8,936 nucleotides of DNA. Source: Gammaproteobacteria bacterium (GTDB lineage: Bacteria; Pseudomonadota; Gammaproteobacteria; Nitrosococcales; Methylophagaceae). Below, one piece after another: positions 6,101 to 8,936 of the stretch. Below the pieces are notes generated by a model that was not told the origin of the DNA, ran no database searches, and saw nothing but the letters and a program-made list of their open reading frames with translations. The position numbers were made by a program, and so were the translations under genes. How positions within the stretch are numbered: the first letter of the stretch is position 1; each line of letters begins with the position of its first letter. The stretch spans positions 1,356-10,291 of the forward strand of contig NVVP01000064.1 in NCBI GenBank assembly GCA_002402245.1. The letters run 5' to 3'.

Positions 6101-6124
6101 GGCCATTTTGGCCTCATAAAATAG
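6090..6124. repeat. Palindromic repeat, copy B (long stem-loop between convergent genes)
   Basis: A perfect 15-bp stem, CTATTTTATGAGGCC (6090-6104) and its complement (6110-6124), around the loop ATTTT. Positions 6095-6121 are identical to 4082-4108. It lies between the convergent oxygenase and VF530-family genes, where a bidirectional terminator would fit, but neither side has a T-run outside the stem. It is followed by a 12-bp palindrome GGTGAATTCACC (6129-6140) and a small stem TAATCT-CTT-AGATTA (6143-6157). Confidence 0.85.
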
Positions 6125-6160
6125 ACTAGGTGAATTCACCAATAATCTCTTAGATTAGGC

Positions 6161-6646
6161 TTAAGGTTTCGGCTTCCAATTTGCCCATGGATCGGCTTTC
6201 TTCTCCGAGCTTTGTTTTGGCTGTTTAGTCTGCTTTGGCGATGTTGTATCCTTAGCCTGCCTTGTATCCTTCGCCCATTCATCTGATTTAACTTTGCGTT
6301 CTACGCGCAATTGTTCAGCGTCTTCTAAGTTTAGTTCAGCAGGCTCACCTGGCGATTGTTCTTCTGGAATAACGCGCTCACGAGGTGGCAATAAAAACTG
6401 TTCGGAAGATACCTTAGGTAAGCTTTTAAATTCATACAAATAGAAAACTTCAACTTTTTCACGTGCCCAATCTGTTTTTTTTAAAAACTTTACACTCGAC
6501 TCAATGCTCGGATTAGTTTTGAAACAATTAATGTTTAAATAGGCAAAGAGAATATCAAAACCGTAGTGATCGACAATTTCAGTCAACACGGTTTTCAAAC
6601 CAACACCATGTAAAGGATTGTTCGTATAATTGATCTCATTGTCCAT
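6161..6646 (-). CDS. VF530-family (DUF2132) putative DNA-binding protein with long charged tail
   Basis: Residues about 8-71 match the VF530/DUF2132 family: NNPLHGVGLKTVLTEIVDHYGF, then the NINCF and NPSIESSVKFLKKTDWAREKVE blocks. This is a small helical domain known from a Vibrio fischeri protein structure and annotated as DNA-binding; its cellular role is not known. Most family members are little more than this domain, whereas this one has a further 90 residues rich in Glu, Lys, Gln and Pro, probably disordered, ending DPWANWKPKP. The tail has a small internal repeat (AKDTRQ/AKDTTS) from an imperfect 18-bp tandem. The ribosome site is modest (GGCGGA, 7 bases before ATG). The gene follows rpmJ2 in the same direction after 106 bp and has its own TATAAT. 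Its 3' part is duplicated at 4663-4894. Confidence 0.83.
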   Translation of the reverse strand: MDNEINYTNNPLHGVGLKTVLTEIVDHYGFDILFAYLNINCFKTNPSIESSVKFLKKTDWAREKVEVFYLYEFKSLPKVSSEQFLLPPRERVIPEEQSPGEPAELNLEDAEQLRVERKVKSDEWAKDTRQAKDTTSPKQTKQPKQSSEKKADPWANWKPKP

Positions 6647-6684
6647 GTTAATATCCGCCCCAGGCCTCTAATTGAATGCCCTAC

Positions 6685-6690
6685 ATTATA
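6685..6690 (-). promoter_or_regulatory. Possible -10 box for the VF530-family gene
   Basis: A perfect TATAAT on the minus strand lies about 40 bp before the gene's ATG. The -35 region (about 6708-6713) is poor, reading GAAAGA. The box lies within a small dyad, CTACA (6681-6685) and TGTAG (6696-6700), which could be an operator. The gene might otherwise be read through from rpmE2-rpmJ2. Confidence 0.35.
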
Positions 6691-6752
6691 CCTGTTGTAG
6701 AATCATATCTTTCTTTTACTAGCATGCAACTTGATTTCCATGGCCTGAAAAA

Positions 6753-6896
6753 TCACCTTTTTTTCCGAGGCTTACCTTGTACCGCTTTAAAGCGGGGGTT
6801 TGATTTACAGATGACATATACACGTCCTTTGCGCTTAACTATCTGACAATCTGGGTGCCTAGATTTGGCACTTTTTAACGAATTTAGTACTTGCAT
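6753..6896 (-). CDS. rpmJ2: Ribosomal protein L36, zinc-free paralogue (type B)
   Basis: A 47-residue basic protein (MQVLNSLKSAKSRHPDCQIV... ending GKPRKKR) that closely matches the YkgO form of 50S ribosomal protein L36. Only two Cys remain (C17, C30); the CxxC and CxxxxH zinc ligands of the standard L36 are absent. It replaces the zinc-binding L36 under zinc shortage, freeing zinc from ribosomes. It begins 14 bp after the rpmE2 stop and is surely co-transcribed with it, with a weak GGGG-type ribosome site that suggests coupling. In E. coli the equivalent pair is ykgM-ykgO under Zur control. Confidence 0.95.
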   Translation of the reverse strand: MQVLNSLKSAKSRHPDCQIVKRKGRVYVICKSNPRFKAVQGKPRKKR

Positions 6897-6910
6897 AATG
6901 ATTCAGCCCC

Positions 6911-7153
6911 TTACTTGCGATTAAAACGTTTATTAAATTTGGCGAGTCGACCTTCACTCTTATTAATGTGTTGCTTGCCTGTATAGAAAGGGTGTGATTC
7001 GCTAGAAATATCTAGTGTAATATAGGGATATGTTTTACCTTCGAATTCAGCAGTGTCTGTAGTGTTCGCAGTCGAACCAATAACAAAATAGCTATCTGAC
7101 GATGTATCGTGGAACAGTACATCGCGATATTCAGGGTGAATACCTGGTTTCAT
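6911..7153 (-). CDS. rpmE2: Ribosomal protein L31, zinc-free paralogue (type B)
   Basis: An 80-residue protein matching L31 type B (YkgM): MKPGIHPEYRDVLFHDTSSD at the start, then YPYITLDISSESHPFYTGKQ, and the basic tail FNKRFNRK. The four Cys of zinc-binding L31 are all absent. It displaces the zinc-containing L31 from the 50S subunit when zinc is scarce. It is the first gene of the rpmE2-rpmJ2 pair, and a Zur-like dyad overlaps its promoter 30 bp upstream of the ATG, so repression by Zur in zinc-replete cells is the expected control. Confidence 0.95.
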   Translation of the reverse strand: MKPGIHPEYRDVLFHDTSSDSYFVIGSTANTTDTAEFEGKTYPYITLDISSESHPFYTGKQHINKSEGRLAKFNKRFNRK

Positions 7154-7182
7154 GATATTTTCTCTAATTAACGATTTAAAAC

Positions 7183-7203
7183 GATATGATACAACATATC
7201 ATT
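7183..7203 (-). promoter_or_regulatory. Zur-like operator upstream of rpmE2
   Basis: Read on the minus strand, 7203-7183 is AATGATATG, three bases, then TATCATATC. By eye it matches about 15 of 21 positions of the gammaproteobacterial Zur consensus (AATGTTATA-type arms), including the conserved ATG and CAT. It covers the -10 box of the rpmE2 promoter, a typical repressor position, and the genes behind it are classical Zur targets. Confidence 0.72.
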
Positions 7204-7215
7204 ATGTGATGGCAA
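7186..7215 (-). promoter_or_regulatory. rpmE2-rpmJ2 promoter
   Basis: On the minus strand TTGCCA (7215-7210, 5 of 6 to -35) is followed after 18 bp by TATCAT (7191-7186, 5 of 6 to -10). The start of transcription would fall near 7179, about 25 bases before the ATG. The -10 lies within the Zur-like dyad. Confidence 0.6.
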
Positions 7216-7384
7216 TTATTATCCTCCCTGATGATGTATCTTGTTCGCCCTGCTGTGTGGTAGGTTCAAACCGTCGACATTTGTTTTACAATTGAGATTA
7301 AAGTAGGCATTACAACAACTGCCTTTAGCTTTATTAAAATTAAAGCGGCTCTTCTTAAGTAGCCCTAATTAGTGAGGTGCAACA

Positions 7385-7666
7385 ATGAAGTTAACGTTTA
7401 TTATGATCGCTGTTCATATAGTCGCTTTGGTTATCACGCTGATTTGGGGTGACAGCTTAGGCCTAGCAAACGATGTCATTTTAGGTAGTAGCGCCTACTT
7501 GCCTTTATTGTTTTGGGATTGGCTGGGCTTCAGTGTCTTTTTACCCAGTGGAGCCATGTTATCGCCCATCACTCTATTGGGTTGGTTTTTATGTTTTACT
7601 TCATGGCTACTTTTTTATATAACGCTTATTTATGCCGAATCAAAGACTATAAAAATGACATCTTGA
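7385..7666 (+). CDS. Small membrane protein of unknown function
   Basis: A 93-residue hydrophobic protein with about three likely membrane segments: residues 4-21, about 36-54 (around LLFWDWLGFSVFL) and about 59-83 (ITLLGWFLCFTSWLLFYITLIY). The C-terminus is short and basic (SKTIKMTS). A good ribosome site, GAGGTG at 7374-7379, supports the ATG at 7385. No family is recognised. It is transcribed away from rpmE2 and toward the catalase, 162 bp ahead of it, and so probably is not in an operon with either. The spacer upstream (7216-7384) holds an imperfect stem (AGGCA at about 7306-7310 and TGCCT at about 7320-7324) and no convincing promoter. Confidence 0.65.
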   Translation: MKLTFIMIAVHIVALVITLIWGDSLGLANDVILGSSAYLPLLFWDWLGFSVFLPSGAMLSPITLLGWFLCFTSWLLFYITLIYAESKTIKMTS

Positions 7667-7730
7667 AAATACGAATCTATGGGTAAGCCCCGCCCGTGTC
7701 CGCCATAAATTTCCAGTACAAGCTTATGAT

Positions 7731-7763
7731 TGATTAAGCCGATTAAAGCAATCGAAATAATCA
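7731..7763. promoter_or_regulatory. Nested dyad upstream of the catalase promoter
   Basis: The 33 bp read TGATT-N4-CGATT-N5-AATCG-N4-AATCA, a perfectly symmetric arrangement of four half-sites centred at 7747. An overlapping dyad GCTTA-N8-TAAGC lies at 7722-7739. The centre is about 57 bp before the predicted transcription start, a usual place for a LysR-type activator such as OxyR, but the half-sites do not match the ATAG pattern of OxyR. The regulator is unknown. Confidence 0.5.
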
Positions 7764-7791
7764 GTTTTTATAACCTTACAATTTGTCTTAC

Positions 7792-7797
7792 TATAGT
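7792..7797 (+). promoter_or_regulatory. Probable -10 box of the catalase gene
   Basis: TATAGT (5 of 6 to TATAAT) lies 31 bp before the ATG. The -35 region, about 7767-7774, is weak (TTATAACC), as expected for a promoter that depends on an activator bound at the dyad just upstream. Confidence 0.42.
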
Positions 7798-7828
7798 TAT
7801 CGTCCGTTCTAACTATCAAGGAAGAAAA

Positions 7829-8936
7829 ATGAAAAAGAAGCTTACTACAAATTCAGGTTGCCCAGTATCAGATAATCAAAATGTAATGACTGCTGGCCCC
7901 CGAGGCCCTCAATTATTGCAAGATGTGTGGTTTTTAGAAAAATTAGCACATTTTGATCGAGAAGTTATACCCGAGCGACGAATGCATGCAAAAGGTTCAG
8001 CAGCCTATGGAACCTTCACCGTAACGCACGATATTAGCCAATATAGTAAAGCAAAAATATTCTCTGGAATTGGCACACAAACTGAGTTATTCACTCGATT
8101 CTCAACCGTTGCGGGTGAACGTGGTGCTGCCGATGCTGAACGCGATATTCGCGGTTTTGCTATTAAATTTTATACTGAAGAGGGCAACTGGGATATGGTG
8201 GGCAACAATACTCCCGTGTTCTTTTTACGTGATCCCTTAAAATTTCCTGATCTCAATCATGCGGTAAAACGTGACCCACGCACTAATATGCGTAGTGCTC
8301 AAAATAACTGGGATTTTTGGACATCGTTACCGGAAGCCTTGCATCAAATTACCATCGTTATGAGTGATCGAGGCCTTCCTGCCACTTATCGACATATGCA
8401 TGGCTTTGGTAGTCATACATTCAGCATGATCAACGCTGATAATGAACGTGTTTGGGTTAAATTTCATTTTAGATCGAATCAAGGTATTAAAAACTTAACC
8501 GATCAAGAAGCAGAAGTTATTGTCGGTAAAGATCGAGAAAGTCATCAAGCAGATTTATACAATGCTATTGAAGAGGGTAATAACCCATCATGGGTGTTGA
8601 AGATTCAGGTGATGACTGAAACACAGGCAGATAATTCACCGTATAATCCTTTTGATTTGACCAAAGTATGGCCACATGCCGATTACCCCTTAATTGAAGT
8701 GGGTGTTATGGAATTAAACAGAAATCCTGAGAACTACTTTGCAGAAGTTGAGCAGGCTGCATTTAATCCAGCCAATGTGGTTCCTGGTATTAGTTTCTCT
8801 CCCGATAAAATGCTACAAGGTCGCTTGTTTTCCTACGGTGATGCTCAACGTTATCGTTTGGGTGTAAATCATCAACATATACCTGTTAATGCAGCTCGTT
8901 GCCCTGTTAATAGTTATCACCGCGATGGTGCGATGC
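7829..8936 (+). CDS. katA: Monofunctional heme catalase, small-subunit (clade 3) type, 3' end beyond window
   Basis: Degrades hydrogen peroxide to water and oxygen. The frame is open for 369 codons to the edge of the window; small-subunit catalases have about 480-500 residues, so roughly a quarter is missing. The catalytic His is H53 in RMHAKGSAAYG, the active-site Asn is in VGNNTPVFFLRDP (N126/N127), and the proximal heme ligand is Y336 in GRLFSYGDAQRYRLG. DAQRYRLGVNH is typical of clade 3, which often binds NADPH. There is no signal peptide, so it is probably cytosolic. AAGGAAG at 7818-7824 is a good ribosome site. The nested dyad and weak -35 suggest activation under peroxide stress. The symbol katA is the usual name for this type; which catalase paralogue it is cannot be told here. 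Confidence 0.96.
   Translation, partial: MKKKLTTNSGCPVSDNQNVMTAGPRGPQLLQDVWFLEKLAHFDREVIPERRMHAKGSAAYGTFTVTHDISQYSKAKIFSGIGTQTELFTRFSTVAGERGAADAERDIRGFAIKFYTEEGNWDMVGNNTPVFFLRDPLKFPDLNHAVKRDPRTNMRSAQNNWDFWTSLPEALHQITIVMSDRGLPATYRHMHGFGSHTFSMINADNERVWVKFHFRSNQGIKNLTDQEAEVIVGKDRESHQADLYNAIEEGNNPSWVLKIQVMTETQADNSPYNPFDLTKVWPHADYPLIEVGVMELNRNPENYFAEVEQAAFNPANVVPGISFSPDKMLQGRLFSYGDAQRYRLGVNHQHIPVNAARCPVNSYHRDGAM

Noticed and set aside
6090..6124. Standard rho-independent terminator
   Set aside because: The stem is strong but neither strand has a T-run outside it, and the same palindrome occurs upstream of a gene at 4082, so it is listed as a repeat instead.

Overview
The window looks like chromosomal DNA of a gammaproteobacterium, probably aquatic or marine. 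Supporting signs are a VF530-family (DUF2132) gene, zinc-free paralogues of ribosomal proteins L31 and L36 behind a Zur-like operator, a TonB-dependent copper-type receptor, and a small-subunit heme catalase. The genus cannot be told from sequence reading alone. Base composition appears mixed: the receptor and its divergent neighbours are moderately GC-rich, while roughly 3.93-5.10 kb is clearly AT-rich.

Left block (1-3924). The window opens with seven codons of a minus-strand gene that may be thyA. Next come two overlapping minus-strand genes: a short AAA+/Fis-type transcription regulator that lacks the sigma-54-contacting GAFTGA loop, and a UreH/SafE-like inner-membrane protein with paired Cys motifs and a His-rich tail. 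They diverge from a large OprC/NosA-type TonB-dependent receptor. I read this as a possible copper (or other metal) uptake module with an outer-membrane receptor, an inner-membrane handler and a dedicated atypical regulator.

Middle block (3925-6160). This is an accessory patchwork. A 27-bp palindromic sequence occurs identically at 4082-4108 and 6095-6121, with a half copy at 3960-3971. Between the two full copies lie a probable HEPN-like protein, a terminator, a duplicated 3' end of the VF530 gene, the 3' remnant of an unidentified gene, and a JmjC/cupin-type Fe(II)/2-oxoglutarate oxygenase. Two very short ORFs (22 and 29 codons) end inside the two palindromes. The structure suggests recent insertion or duplication next to the VF530 locus.

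Right block (6161-8936). On the minus strand, rpmE2 and rpmJ2 form a compact operon under a promoter that overlaps a Zur-like dyad, followed by the intact VF530-family gene with its own possible promoter. On the plus strand are an unrecognised 93-residue membrane protein and a clade-3-type catalase that runs off the right edge. A nested dyad lies just upstream of the catalase promoter and is a candidate activator site.

No rRNA, tRNA, CRISPR array or intact insertion sequence was seen. The longest stretch without an intact gene is 4619-5097, which holds a terminator and two gene remnants.
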